DNA of 54,814 bases, taken from contig NZ_BMFW01000026.1 of assembly GCF_014639275.1 (NCBI RefSeq), positions 1-54,814 on the forward strand. The letters are read 5' to 3'. Made by a program: the position numbers and the translations under genes. The notes below the pieces were generated by a model. That model did not search any database and had not been told where the DNA came from. It saw only the letters and a list, made by a program, of their open reading frames with translations. The stretch is from Arthrobacter liuii. Lineage in GTDB: Bacteria > Actinomycetota > Actinomycetes > Actinomycetales > Micrococcaceae. The stretch's first letter is position 1. Every line of letters starts with the position of its first letter. Of the stretch, positions 1 to 8,883 are shown in pieces.

Positions 1-1
1 A

Positions 2-34
2 AGCTTGGTCGCTACCAATTCAAAGAGGCCCTGA
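2..34 (+). CDS. possible last codons of an upstream gene
   Basis: One frame reads SLVATNSKRP and stops at 32-34, about 90 bases before a strong hairpin. It could be the tail of a gene that starts left of the window. A second frame stays open past the hairpin and is less likely coding. The evidence is only position and a plausible polar C-terminus. Confidence 0.2.
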   Translation, partial: SLVATNSKRP

Positions 35-125
35 CCCCTCTCCTCCCGCACCACGCCGCAGCGGCATCAGGACACGCTGCCGCCCTCGCGTCAGACGACC
101 CTAACCACGCTCATCTGCGAAGGGC

Positions 126-166
126 CGAAAATGGGAACCATCACCTGGTGATGGTTCCCATTTTCG
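126..166 (+). terminator. perfect 20-bp hairpin, likely terminator of the upstream gene
   Basis: Positions 126-145 and 147-166 are exact reverse complements separated by one base, and the right arm ends in TTTT before CG. It probably stops transcription from a gene to the left before the DUF3311/symporter pair. The rest of 1-326 holds only the ribosome site GAGGAGG near 313-320. Confidence 0.65.
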
Positions 167-326
167 TTCCCGCCGGAAACGTGCCTTGTACCAGGGCTAC
201 CGGTGAAAACTCTTCCCGCGCAGGTCAAAGCGGGGTACAACTGGAGATGGAGGGCGCATCGTCCCGCCGCTTAGCCGCTTCGACCCAAAAGCGGGGCCGC
301 GGGACAGGCTGACGAGGAGGTCACAG

Positions 327-704
327 ATGTCCCACGCAGAAGGTTCCGGCTACAGCCCCAACGGCGAAGCTGCTTCAAACGGATCACGCCTGACGCGTGA
401 CACCGCCATCCGCGGGCCGGCCAGGCCCGCCCCGTATATCGGCGCCGGTATCCTGCTGGCCGCCGCAATCCTCTTCCCGCTGATGCCGCAGCTGTACTCT
501 TTTGATGCGCCGCGGCTGGCAGGGTTGCCGTTCTTCTACTGGTACCAGCTGCTGTGGGTGCCAATTTCCGCCATACTGACCGGCACGGCGTATTGGCTGG
601 TCACTAAGGAGGACCGACGACGGCGGGCCGAGGCGCGTGCGGGAGGCCCACCATCAGGGGACGCTGCCTCCGCCGATGCAGGGTTGGGAGGGGACCGGCC
701 ATGA
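327..704 (+). CDS. DUF3311 family small membrane protein
   Basis: This 125-residue protein has a polar N-terminus of about 35 residues and then two hydrophobic segments, about 37-55 and 69-91, rich in aromatic residues (PFFYWYQLLWVP). That is the DUF3311 pattern. DUF3311 proteins are usually encoded directly before a sodium:solute symporter and are thought to be small partners of it, though their role is not established. The start follows a good ribosome site (GAGGAGG). Its stop overlaps the symporter start (ATGA), so the two are translationally coupled. The C-terminal tail is short, charged and probably cytoplasmic. Confidence 0.82.
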   Translation: MSHAEGSGYSPNGEAASNGSRLTRDTAIRGPARPAPYIGAGILLAAAILFPLMPQLYSFDAPRLAGLPFFYWYQLLWVPISAILTGTAYWLVTKEDRRRRAEARAGGPPSGDAASADAGLGGDRP

Positions 705-2377
705 ACGGACGCGAGATCAACTGGACCGCCCTGATCATTGTGGTGCTGCTCTTCGTCGTCGTGGCCGTGATGGGCTTCCTCGCCGCCAGGTGGCGCCGGA
801 GCACGGATGTGGAAGGGCTGCACAGCCTGGACGAATGGGGGCTGGGCGGCCGTGGATTCGGTACCTGGATCACCTGGTTCCTGCTGGGCGGGGACCTCTA
901 CACCGCCTACACCTTCGTGGCAGTGCCGGCGGCGATGTGGGCTACGGGGGCGGTCACCGGCTTCTTCGCCGTCCCGTACACCATCGTCCTCTATCCGATC
1001 ATCTTCATCATCATGAGCCGCCTGTGGTCGGTATCCCACCGCCACGGCTACGTCACCTCCGCGGACTTCGTCGGCGGCCGCTACGGCAGCCGCTGGCTCT
1101 CCCTGGCCGTCGCCGTCACGGGCATTGTGGCCACCATGCCCTACATCGCGCTCCAGCTGGTGGGTATCAAGGCCGTGCTGACCGTCCTGGGCCTGGGGAG
1201 CTCCGGCAACGTCCTGCTGACCGACCTGCCCCTGATTCTCGCCTTCGTGGTCCTGGCCGCGTACACGTACACGTCGGGCCTGCGGGCACCGGCGATGATC
1301 GCCGTGGTCAAGGACCTGCTGATCTACCTTGCCGTCATCGTGGCCGTCATCTACCTGCCCATCAAGTTCGGCGGCTGGGACAGCATCTTTAGCTCGGCAC
1401 AGGCCAAGCTGGGCACGGTGAACCAGTCCACAGGCAAGCCGGCAGGCGTCTTTATCCCAGGTGGGGCGAACTACTCTGCGTACTGGTCCCTGGCGCTGGG
1501 TTCGGCGATGGCGTTGTTCATGTACCCGCACTCGGTGACGGCCGTGCTGGCCTCGAAGGCCCGCAACACCATCCGCCGCAACGCCGCCATCCTGCCGCTC
1601 TACTCGCTGATGCTTGGCTTCCTGGCCCTGCTCGGTTTCGCGGCCATCAAAGCGGGTACCAAGCCGATCGACCTGGACGGATCGGTCAATCCGCAGCTGG
1701 TGGTTCCGCAACTGTTCCTGGACCACTTCCCGGCCTGGTTTGCCGGGATCGCGCTGGCCGCCATTGCCATCGGGGCCCTGGTGCCGGCAGCGATCATGTC
1801 CATCGCGGCAGCGAACATGTTCACCCGCAACATCTACCGCGATTTCATCCGGCCTGACGTCGATGCCAGAACCGAGGCGAAGGTGTCCAAGATCGTCTCG
1901 CTGGTGGTGAAGGTGGGCGCACTGGTCTTCGTGATCGCCATGGACCAGTCCGCGGCCATCAACATGCAGCTGCTGGGGGGCATCTGGATCCTGCAGACCT
2001 TCCCGGCCGTGGTGGCCGGCCTGTACACCCGGTGGTTCGACCGGTGGGCGCTGCTGGTCGGATGGGCGGTCGGCATCATCTTCGGCACCGTCTCCGCCTA
2101 CAACGTGGTGAACCCGGTGACCAAGGCGCACTTCGGCGGTTCCGTGGCGCCCATCCCGGGAACTGACTTCAGCGTCTACATCGCGGTGTCGGCTTTCGCG
2201 CTGAACCTGGTGGTGGCTGCCGTGCTGACCCTGGTGCTGCGGGCCCTTAAGGTCCGGACAGGCGAGGACCTCACCCGGCCCACCGACTACGCCGCCGACG
2301 AAACTGACCCCAAAGTGGTGCAGATCGAGAAGACGCAGCACTTCACCCAGCCGGGCGGCCCCTCCCCGGTGGCCTAG
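701..2377 (+). CDS. sodium:solute symporter (monocarboxylate/pantothenate-permease type)
   Basis: This 558-residue integral membrane protein has about 13 hydrophobic segments and the sodium:solute symporter fold. Residues about 45-70 carry the conserved GLGGRGFGTWITWFLLGGDLY region, which resembles MctC/MctP and PanF permeases. A polar C-terminal tail begins near residue 515. It should bring a small carboxylate or related solute into the cell with sodium or protons; the substrate cannot be read from sequence. It starts inside the DUF3311 stop codon. The DUF3311/symporter pair is a common actinobacterial arrangement. Confidence 0.88.
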   Translation: MNGREINWTALIIVVLLFVVVAVMGFLAARWRRSTDVEGLHSLDEWGLGGRGFGTWITWFLLGGDLYTAYTFVAVPAAMWATGAVTGFFAVPYTIVLYPIIFIIMSRLWSVSHRHGYVTSADFVGGRYGSRWLSLAVAVTGIVATMPYIALQLVGIKAVLTVLGLGSSGNVLLTDLPLILAFVVLAAYTYTSGLRAPAMIAVVKDLLIYLAVIVAVIYLPIKFGGWDSIFSSAQAKLGTVNQSTGKPAGVFIPGGANYSAYWSLALGSAMALFMYPHSVTAVLASKARNTIRRNAAILPLYSLMLGFLALLGFAAIKAGTKPIDLDGSVNPQLVVPQLFLDHFPAWFAGIALAAIAIGALVPAAIMSIAAANMFTRNIYRDFIRPDVDARTEAKVSKIVSLVVKVGALVFVIAMDQSAAINMQLLGGIWILQTFPAVVAGLYTRWFDRWALLVGWAVGIIFGTVSAYNVVNPVTKAHFGGSVAPIPGTDFSVYIAVSAFALNLVVAAVLTLVLRALKVRTGEDLTRPTDYAADETDPKVVQIEKTQHFTQPGGPSPVA

Positions 2378-2409
2378 GCAAGCCCGGGGTCCTCCCGGGC
2401 CCAGGCCGT

Positions 2410-2439
2410 CCTCCTGCCGGGTGACGTCCCGGCAGGAGG
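2410..2439. terminator. bidirectional terminator between convergent genes
   Basis: A perfect 12-bp inverted repeat (2410-2421 and 2428-2439) with a 6-base loop lies between the symporter stop at 2377 and the stop of the opposing methyltransferase gene at 2448. There is no long T tract. Confidence 0.7.
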
Positions 2440-2447
2440 GCGCCTCA

Positions 2448-3809
2448 TCACAGCCAGGCGCTGCGGCGGAGCGGCGGCTCTTCCCCGCCGGGCCGGCGCA
2501 CCAGGACCTGGTTGACCCCGGTGAGTCCGTTCTCGAATCCGATGGCACTGGCTGCCATGTACAACCGCCACACACGCGCCCGCCCCGCGCCGGCCAGCTG
2601 CACCGCTTCCTCCCAGTTCTGCTCAAGCCGGCCCACCCACGAACGGAGGGTCAGGGCGTAGTGGCGGCGCAGGGCCTCCACGTCGAGGACTTCGAACCGG
2701 GCTGATTCGAGGGCGTCCACCATCTCGCCGAGGCTGATCATTTCGCCGTCGGGAAAAACGTACCGGGGGATGAACGAGTCAGGGTCGGGGCTGGTGGGGC
2801 CTGCGTTCCAGGAGATGGCGTGGTTCAGCAGCCGGCCGCCGGGGCGGAGCAGCCCGAAGAGCGCGGCGGCATAGGCAGGCATCTGCGCCCGCCCCACGTG
2901 TTCCGACATCCCGATTGAACTGATCGCATCGAACGGACCGTCCTGCACGTCCCGGTAATCCTGTACCCGGATCTCCACGCTGCCCGTCAGGCCGGCCTCC
3001 GCCGCGCGCTTCCGGGCCAGGCCGGCCTGTTCCGTGGAGAGCGTCACGCCCACCACACTGACGCCGTACCTGGCTGCAGCGTGGATCGCAAAGCTGCCCC
3101 AGCCGCACCCCACGTCAAGGATCCGCATGCCGGGTTGGAGGCCCAGCTTGCGGCAGACCAGGTCCAGCTTGGCCTCCTGCGCGGCGTCCAGGCCGGTATC
3201 CAGCGTCCCGTCCGCTGCGGTCGCACCGCTTGCGGCCGGCCGTTCGGCGGCGTCGTCCGGCCACACAGCGCATGAATAGACCATCGACGGTCCCAGCACC
3301 AGGGCGTAGAAGTCGTTGCCGACGTCGTAATGATGCGAGATGGCAGCAGCATCCCGCCGGCGGGAGTGCATCATGCCCTTCTTAGCCACGCGCGCTTCCT
3401 CGGGCGGCGGCGCAGGGTTGGGGCCAAGGGCGCCTAGCCGGACCGCGGTGCGCAGCAGCAGCCAGAGCTCCTTGGCGGAAGGCGGGCGGAAAGGACCGGG
3501 CTCCGCGAACTTGCCTGCCGAACTCAAGGCCGTGAAGGCCGCAAAGATGTCACCCGGGGCGTCGATTTCGCCTGCCACGTACGCCCTGCTCAGCCCCAGC
3601 TGCCCCGGCGACCAGAGTATGCGCCGGAGGGCCCGTCGGGACCTGAATTCCAGGACCGGTGCTCCTGCGGGTCCCGCTTCCGAGCCGTCCCACGCCCGCA
3701 GCCGCAGGGGTATCTGCCCCGTCCCCAGCACCACCCCCAAGGCTTTTTCCAGCCTGGCGGCATGCCCAGTGGCTTCAGTTCCGGTCCTTGCGGCTGCTGC
3801 ATTATCCAT
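2448..3809 (-). CDS. cyclopropane-fatty-acyl-phospholipid synthase family methyltransferase
   Basis: This 453-residue SAM-dependent methyltransferase modifies unsaturated acyl chains of membrane lipids. The C-terminal two thirds show the family signatures in order: HYDVGNDFYALVLGPSMVYS (lipid side), ILDVGCGWGSFAIHAA (SAM-binding loop) and SSIGMSEHVG (active-site region). The first 130 residues match the usual N-terminal lipid-binding domain. The start ATG is preceded at exactly 6 bases by TAGGGT, so the mRNA is probably leaderless. It diverges from a flavin monooxygenase gene 46 bases away. The window holds a second family member at 19181-20560, which belongs to a different subtype. Confidence 0.88.
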   Translation of the reverse strand: MDNAAAARTGTEATGHAARLEKALGVVLGTGQIPLRLRAWDGSEAGPAGAPVLEFRSRRALRRILWSPGQLGLSRAYVAGEIDAPGDIFAAFTALSSAGKFAEPGPFRPPSAKELWLLLRTAVRLGALGPNPAPPPEEARVAKKGMMHSRRRDAAAISHHYDVGNDFYALVLGPSMVYSCAVWPDDAAERPAASGATAADGTLDTGLDAAQEAKLDLVCRKLGLQPGMRILDVGCGWGSFAIHAAARYGVSVVGVTLSTEQAGLARKRAAEAGLTGSVEIRVQDYRDVQDGPFDAISSIGMSEHVGRAQMPAYAAALFGLLRPGGRLLNHAISWNAGPTSPDPDSFIPRYVFPDGEMISLGEMVDALESARFEVLDVEALRRHYALTLRSWVGRLEQNWEEAVQLAGAGRARVWRLYMAASAIGFENGLTGVNQVLVRRPGGEEPPLRRSAWL

Positions 3810-3815
3810 GCGCCC

Positions 3816-3849
3816 ACCCTAAGGCCGGGCTGCCCTCCACGACTATCAT
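3816..3849. promoter_or_regulatory. divergent leaderless promoters
   Basis: On the minus strand TAGGGT (3816-3821) sits 6 bases before the ATG at 3809. On the plus strand TATCAT (3844-3849) sits 6 bases before the GTG at 3856. Both spacings put the transcription start at the start codon. No clear -35 hexamers are visible. Confidence 0.5.
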
Positions 3850-3855
3850 GGGGGA

Positions 3856-4938
3856 GTGATTCCTGACCCAACCGATGTGGTGGTCATCGGGGCGGGCCAG
3901 GCCGGCCTGTCGGCCGCCTACCACCTCCAGCGCCGCGGACTTGACTACGCCGTGCTCGACGCCGAGGAAGGTCCGGGAGGCGCGTGGCGGCACCGCTGGA
4001 AGAGCCTGCGAATGGCCACCGTCAACGGAATCAGCGACCTGCCGGGCATCCCCAAACCGGAGGTGGATCCCGCGGAACCCAGCTCCACATTCCTGACCCG
4101 CTACTTCGCAAGCTATGAGGCCGGGCTGGGACTCTCCGTCCGCCGGCCCGTCAAGGTCCGGGCTGTCAGGCGCGAAGATGGCAATCCAGCAGGGCGGCTG
4201 CGGGTCGAAACACCGGACGGGGACTGGAGCGCCAGGGCACTCATCAACGCCACCGGAACGTGGACCCGCCCTTTCTGGCCCATCTACCCGGGCCAGGCTT
4301 CGTTCCGGGGGAGGCAGTTGCATGTAGCCGACTACGTCTCGGCGGAGGAGTTCCGTGGCAAGCATGTAATCGTAGTGGGTGGCGGGATCTCTGCCGTCGG
4401 CCTGCTCGAAGAAATTTCGCGTATCACCACTACCAGCTGGTTCACGCGCAGGGAACCGGTCTGGCGCGACGCTCCGTTTGACGCCAAGGCCGGCCACGAT
4501 GCCGTGGCGCTGGTGGAGGAGCGCGTTCGAAAGGGGCTTGCGCCGCAAAGCGTCGTGTCGGTGACGGGCCTCATCTGGACTCCTGCCCTGCGCGCAGCCA
4601 GGGAACGGGGCGCGCTCAACCGGCAGCCCATGTTCACCTCCATCGAACCTGGCGGAGTCCGCCGCGCCGACGGCAGCCTCCTGGCGGCCGACGCCATCCT
4701 CTGGGCCACGGGCTTCAGGGCCGAACTGGAACACCTCGCGCCGCTCCACCTGCGCGGACCCGGCGGCGGGATCGCCATGGACGGAACCCAGGTGGCAGCC
4801 GAGCCGCGCGTCCATCTGGTGGGTTACGGCCCGTCGTCGTCCACCATCGGCGCCAATCGGGCCGGACGGGCGGCAGTGGCTGCGATCCTGAAGCTGCCCG
4901 GAATGGCGACGGCGGCGGAACCGGTAACGTGGGGGTGA
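3856..4938 (+). CDS. FAD-dependent monooxygenase-like oxidoreductase
   Basis: This 360-residue flavoprotein opens with a FAD-binding Rossmann motif (VVVIGAGQAGLSAAYHL, residues 4-20). It has a second dinucleotide-binding motif for NADPH (VIVVGGGISAVGLLEEIS, about 173-190) and the late ATGF motif (ILWATGFRAEL). This is the flavin-containing monooxygenase layout, also seen in YpdA/CzcO-like proteins. The substrate is unknown. The start is GTG without a spaced ribosome site; a leaderless promoter fits best. The next gene begins inside its stop codon, so the two form an operon. Confidence 0.8.
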   Translation: MIPDPTDVVVIGAGQAGLSAAYHLQRRGLDYAVLDAEEGPGGAWRHRWKSLRMATVNGISDLPGIPKPEVDPAEPSSTFLTRYFASYEAGLGLSVRRPVKVRAVRREDGNPAGRLRVETPDGDWSARALINATGTWTRPFWPIYPGQASFRGRQLHVADYVSAEEFRGKHVIVVGGGISAVGLLEEISRITTTSWFTRREPVWRDAPFDAKAGHDAVALVEERVRKGLAPQSVVSVTGLIWTPALRAARERGALNRQPMFTSIEPGGVRRADGSLLAADAILWATGFRAELEHLAPLHLRGPGGGIAMDGTQVAAEPRVHLVGYGPSSSTIGANRAGRAAVAAILKLPGMATAAEPVTWG

Positions 4939-6155
4939 TGCCCCGGGCCCCGGGGCCGGCGAGGGCAACAGAAGGCGGCAGGACACAGGTGGCAGCAGAC
5001 ATCCTGGCGGACATCTTCTCCGTGCTGCGCCGGCGGCCCGATGTCGAGGCCCCCAACCTCCAGGCCTGGGATGCCACGGACCGGCTGCTGCTGGAGACGG
5101 CAGTACAGCTTGGCCGGGCCGGCAGCGCCGTGGCTGTGATCGGCGACCGCTACGGGGCGCTGACGCTCGGCGCGTCCGCATTACTTGCCCCGGCCACGCT
5201 GCGCGTTCATCAGGACCTGGTCACCGGGGAACGCGCGCTGCAGCTAAACGCGGCCGAACTGCCGGCCGCGTTTGACGGGGCGGCAGATCAGGTACCCGCT
5301 CCCGGCTTCATCCAGCTGCCCCTGGGGCGCGAACTGCTGGCCGGAGCGGACACCGTCCTCCTGCAGCTTCCCAAGACGCTCGCGGAGCTGGAGGAAGTCG
5401 CTGCCGCCGTGGCCCGCTACGCCGCCCCGGACGTCCGGCTGCTCGCCGGGGGCCGGGTGAAGCACATGTCACCGGGCATGAACACGGTCCTTGAACGGTA
5501 CTTCGTTTCCGTGCAGCCGCAGCTTGCGCGGCAGAAATCGCGGATACTCCTTGCCAGCAGCCCCAAAACCGCCGTGGCGCCCCCGCGCTTCCCGGTGGTG
5601 GCGCACCTTACCGAACTGGAGCTGGACGTGGCCGCCCACGGCGCTGTCTTTGCCGGGCCAAAGCTGGACATTGGCACACGATTCCTGCTGACCTTCCTGC
5701 CCGCAATGAAGCCGGCACGGCACGCCGTGGACCTGGGCTGCGGCACCGGAATCCTCGCCGCGATGTACGCGCGGCTGTTCCCGGCCGCTGCCGTGACGGC
5801 CACCGACCAGTCGGCCGCCGCCGTGCAGTCCGCCCTGGCCACTGCCCGGGCGAACGGACTGGCGGACCGGATCACCGTCCTGCAGGACGATGCGCTCGGC
5901 ACTTTCCCCGATGGCGCCGTGGACCTTGTGCTGCTCAACCCGCCCTTCCACGTTGGAGCCGGCGTCCATGCCGGTGCGGGGCTGAAGATGATCGAGGCGG
6001 CGGCGCGCGTCCTGGCTCCCGGGGGCGAGCTGTGGACCGTCTACAACCGGCACCTGGACTACCTGCCGGCCATGGAGCGGCACGTCGGACCCACCGTGGT
6101 GGAGGGCCGGAACTCCAAGTTCACCGTCACCCGCAGTACGCGCACCTCCCGCTGA
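4938..6155 (+). CDS. class I SAM methyltransferase, RsmC/RlmG-like
   Basis: This protein has about 405 residues and two halves: a degenerate N-terminal methyltransferase-like domain and a C-terminal catalytic domain. The C-terminal domain carries VDLGCGTGILAAMYA (SAM loop) and LLNPPFH. NPPF(H) is the catalytic signature of RsmC/RlmG enzymes, which make N2-methylguanine in ribosomal RNA. That role fits but is inferred. The ATG at 4938 overlaps the upstream stop (TGATG). An in-frame GTG at 4929 and another at 4989, behind GCAGGA, are alternatives. A gene for the same fold joined to a flavoprotein gene may simply be an operon of convenience. Confidence 0.8.
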   Translation: MPRAPGPARATEGGRTQVAADILADIFSVLRRRPDVEAPNLQAWDATDRLLLETAVQLGRAGSAVAVIGDRYGALTLGASALLAPATLRVHQDLVTGERALQLNAAELPAAFDGAADQVPAPGFIQLPLGRELLAGADTVLLQLPKTLAELEEVAAAVARYAAPDVRLLAGGRVKHMSPGMNTVLERYFVSVQPQLARQKSRILLASSPKTAVAPPRFPVVAHLTELELDVAAHGAVFAGPKLDIGTRFLLTFLPAMKPARHAVDLGCGTGILAAMYARLFPAAAVTATDQSAAAVQSALATARANGLADRITVLQDDALGTFPDGAVDLVLLNPPFHVGAGVHAGAGLKMIEAAARVLAPGGELWTVYNRHLDYLPAMERHVGPTVVEGRNSKFTVTRSTRTSR

Positions 6156-6270
6156 CCAGAGGAAAAACCCCGCGCCGCGCCGCTTCAGGCACATATGGGC
6201 GGGGGCGCACGCTTAACGTACGATTCAAGCATCACCACCGCCAGGTAGCCGAAGACGTTTAGGGGAAACC

Positions 6271-7521
6271 GTGTCTGAGATCCGCCAATCCTCTCCGAGG
6301 CGCGGAACCAACTTGCCAAAGATGGGGGACTTCAACCTCACCGTCATCCTCGACGCAATCCGCAGGACGTCCGGCGGCCTGAGCCGGGTGGAGCTCGCCC
6401 AGATCGTGGGACTGTCCCCGCAGACCATTTCGAATATTTCCCGGCGGCTGCTGGACCAGAACCTAATCGTCGAGGCGGGCAAGGAGGGCAGCGGCCCCGG
6501 CAAGCCCCGCACCATCCTCCGCCTCAATCCGGGCGGCATGTACGCCCTGGGGGTCCACCTTGACCCCGCCGTGACAACGTTGGTGGTGCTGGACCTCGTA
6601 GGGGCGGTGGTGAGGCATTCACGGATCAAGACCCCGGGCGGAAACGATCCTTCCGCCGTGATTGCCACCATTGCCGCGGAAATCGACCAGCTCGTGGCAG
6701 ATTCGGGCGTGGACCGCAGCCGCATCGCAGGCCTGGGCGTGGCTGCTCCGGGCCCCATCGACCTGGACAACGGCACCGTGGTGGATCCACCGCTGCTGCC
6801 CGGCTGGGACCGGGTGGAACTGCGTGATGCGCTGGCCAGGGCCACCGGCTACTCGGTGCTGGTGGACAAGGACGTGACCAGCGCGGCCGTGGCGGAAACG
6901 TGGGCGGGAGGTCCCAGCGGCGCCGGTAGCTTCGTGTTCATGTACATGGGCACCGGCATCGGCTGCGGCATCGTCCTGAATGATGAAGTTGTCCGCGGCA
7001 CCTCAGGCAACGCCGGCGAGATCGGCCATATCATCGTGGACCCCGACGGACCGCCCTGCGACTGCGGCCAGCGCGGCTGCGTGAAGTCCTCCTGCATCCC
7101 CCAGGTGCTGGTGGCGGAAGCGGAGGCCGCCGGAATCCTGGAGGGGTCCCGGGCCAGGACCGCCGCCGAAATCCAGCAGAGCTTCTCTGAGCTGTGCGCA
7201 CGTGCCTACGCAGGAGACGAACGTGCCGCCGCCATCCTGGACAAGTCCGCCGTCCTGGTTGCCCGGGCCGTCTCGGTGGTCACCAACACCCTCGACGTTG
7301 AGCGCGTGGTCTTCGGCGGCCCCTTCTGGACCTGCCTGTCGCAGCGCTACCTCGAACTGGTTCCGCCGCTCTTGGACGCCAACAGCGCCGCCCGTCTGAT
7401 CCACCCCATCGAGGTTGTGGGCACGGGCGTAGGGGAGGATGTGGGAGCCATCGGCGCGGCCTCGCTGGTCCTCGAACATACCCTCGCGCCCCGGGCCCAG
7501 CGGCTCCTGCTGGAAAGCTGA
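6271..7521 (+). CDS. ROK family transcriptional regulator
   Basis: This 416-residue protein has an N-terminal winged helix-turn-helix (about 25-75, LAQIVGLSPQTISNISRRLL) and a ROK sugar-kinase-like domain. The latter includes the DxGxT-like region near 98-110 and the zinc motif CDCGQRGC near 265. Such regulators (NagC/XylR/Mlc type) sense a sugar or sugar phosphate. The GTG start follows AGGGGAA. It lies 7 bases upstream of a sugar-type ABC importer on the same strand, so it probably controls that operon and itself. Confidence 0.88.
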   Translation: MSEIRQSSPRRGTNLPKMGDFNLTVILDAIRRTSGGLSRVELAQIVGLSPQTISNISRRLLDQNLIVEAGKEGSGPGKPRTILRLNPGGMYALGVHLDPAVTTLVVLDLVGAVVRHSRIKTPGGNDPSAVIATIAAEIDQLVADSGVDRSRIAGLGVAAPGPIDLDNGTVVDPPLLPGWDRVELRDALARATGYSVLVDKDVTSAAVAETWAGGPSGAGSFVFMYMGTGIGCGIVLNDEVVRGTSGNAGEIGHIIVDPDGPPCDCGQRGCVKSSCIPQVLVAEAEAAGILEGSRARTAAEIQQSFSELCARAYAGDERAAAILDKSAVLVARAVSVVTNTLDVERVVFGGPFWTCLSQRYLELVPPLLDANSAARLIHPIEVVGTGVGEDVGAIGAASLVLEHTLAPRAQRLLLES

Positions 7522-7528
7522 CCACAGC

Positions 7529-8881
7529 ATGCCTCGACGGGCTTATAAGGTGATGGTGTCCCTGCTGGCCGCCGCGGTGCTGGTCCTCACGGCCTGCACG
7601 CCTGCCGATCCTGCCAGCGGAAACAGGACCATCAAGGTGGCCTACCAGAAGACAGACTCGTTCACGGCCCTGGACACCATGTTCCAGGATGCGAAAAGGG
7701 AGTTTGAAGCCGCGAACCAGGGCGTCAGGGTTGAACTGCAGCCCATCCAGGCGAACGACGACGACTACGGCACCAAGCTCGCCCTGGCCCTGCGGTCGCC
7801 CTCCACGGCCCCGGACGTCTTCTACGAAGACACCTTCAAGGTCCGCTCCGACGTGGACGCCGGGTACCTCCTGAACCTGGACAGCCGCCTGCAGGGGTGG
7901 GGGGACTGGACCAGGTTCGACGCCGGCGCCAAGGAAGCCGGCAAGGCGAACGACGGCGGTACGTACGCGGTCCCGCTGGGCACCGACACGCGGGCCATCT
8001 GGTACAACAGGAAGGTTTTTGAAGCTGCCGGGGTTGCGCTGCCGTGGCGCCCGTCCAGCTGGCAGGACATCCTGGACACCGCCAGGAAGATCAAAACTTC
8101 CGAGCCGGACGTAATCCCCTTCAACATGTATGCCGGCAAAGGCACCGGCGAGGGGACGGTGATGCAGGGGTTCTACGAGCTCCTGTACGGCACCGGAACA
8201 AGCCTCTATGACCAGGACTCGAAAAAATGGGTTGTGGGGTCGGCCGGCTTCAAAGATTCGCTGACCTTCCTCGAAACGCTCTACAAGGACAACCTGGCCG
8301 TGCCCCCGGCCGAACTGGATCCAAACGTCTGGAAGAAGGTGTTCGGCGGATGGTTCCCCAAAGCGAAACTTGGGGCAACCGTGGAAGGCTCCTACGCGCC
8401 GTCGTTCTGGCAAAAAGGCGGGAGCTACGAATGGCCGGGATATGGGGAGGACATGGGCGTGGCCCCGTTCCCCACGCAGAACGGCGCGGCCCCGGGTGCG
8501 GTGAGCATGTCCGGCGGCTGGACCCTTGCCGTCGGTGCGGAAACCAAGCAGCCCGACCTCGCCTTCAATTTCCTCACCACCGCGCTCAACGCGAAGAACT
8601 CGCTGGCGTTCACGGTGGCCAGTTCACAGATCGCCGTCCGCACCGACGTCGCCGCCGACCCCGGCTACCAGTCCGCCAACCCGTTCGTGAAGGACGTGTC
8701 CGGCCTGGTGGCCGTGACCAGGTTCCGGCCCGCGACCTCCGACTACCCGCGCATCTCCGCTGCCGTCCAGGAAGCCACCGAGGCCGTCATCACCGGCAGC
8801 AGGACCCCGGAGCAGGCCGCGGCGGACTATGACACGGCGGTGGCCGGCATCGTGGGCGGCGACAAGACGATCCGGAAGTAG
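7529..8881 (+). CDS. sugar ABC transporter solute-binding lipoprotein
   Basis: This is a 450-residue family 1 extracellular binding protein. The chosen ATG gives a classic lipoprotein signal: basic start, hydrophobic stretch and lipobox LTAC with Cys23. Mature features include the early DTMFQDAKREFEAANQGVRVEL helix and late binding-cleft tryptophans. It should capture an oligosaccharide or sugar alcohol outside the cell and deliver it to the two permeases encoded next. It lies 7 bases after the ROK stop and 2 bases before the first permease. The in-frame extension to 7439 overlaps the ROK gene and lacks a signal peptide. Confidence 0.9.
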   Translation: MPRRAYKVMVSLLAAAVLVLTACTPADPASGNRTIKVAYQKTDSFTALDTMFQDAKREFEAANQGVRVELQPIQANDDDYGTKLALALRSPSTAPDVFYEDTFKVRSDVDAGYLLNLDSRLQGWGDWTRFDAGAKEAGKANDGGTYAVPLGTDTRAIWYNRKVFEAAGVALPWRPSSWQDILDTARKIKTSEPDVIPFNMYAGKGTGEGTVMQGFYELLYGTGTSLYDQDSKKWVVGSAGFKDSLTFLETLYKDNLAVPPAELDPNVWKKVFGGWFPKAKLGATVEGSYAPSFWQKGGSYEWPGYGEDMGVAPFPTQNGAAPGAVSMSGGWTLAVGAETKQPDLAFNFLTTALNAKNSLAFTVASSQIAVRTDVAADPGYQSANPFVKDVSGLVAVTRFRPATSDYPRISAAVQEATEAVITGSRTPEQAAADYDTAVAGIVGGDKTIRK

Positions 8882-8883
8882 CG

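Noticed and set aside
1..6. AAGCTT at the very start as a sign of a cloned HindIII fragment
   Set aside because: A six-base site at a window edge can be chance; nothing else suggests vector sequence.
536..2626. Long minus-strand open frame of about 700 codons antisense to the symporter
   Set aside because: Its composition (runs of Gly, His, Gln, Arg, Asp) is that of a high-GC shadow frame and it lacks a ribosome site; the plus strand has a clear membrane transporter.
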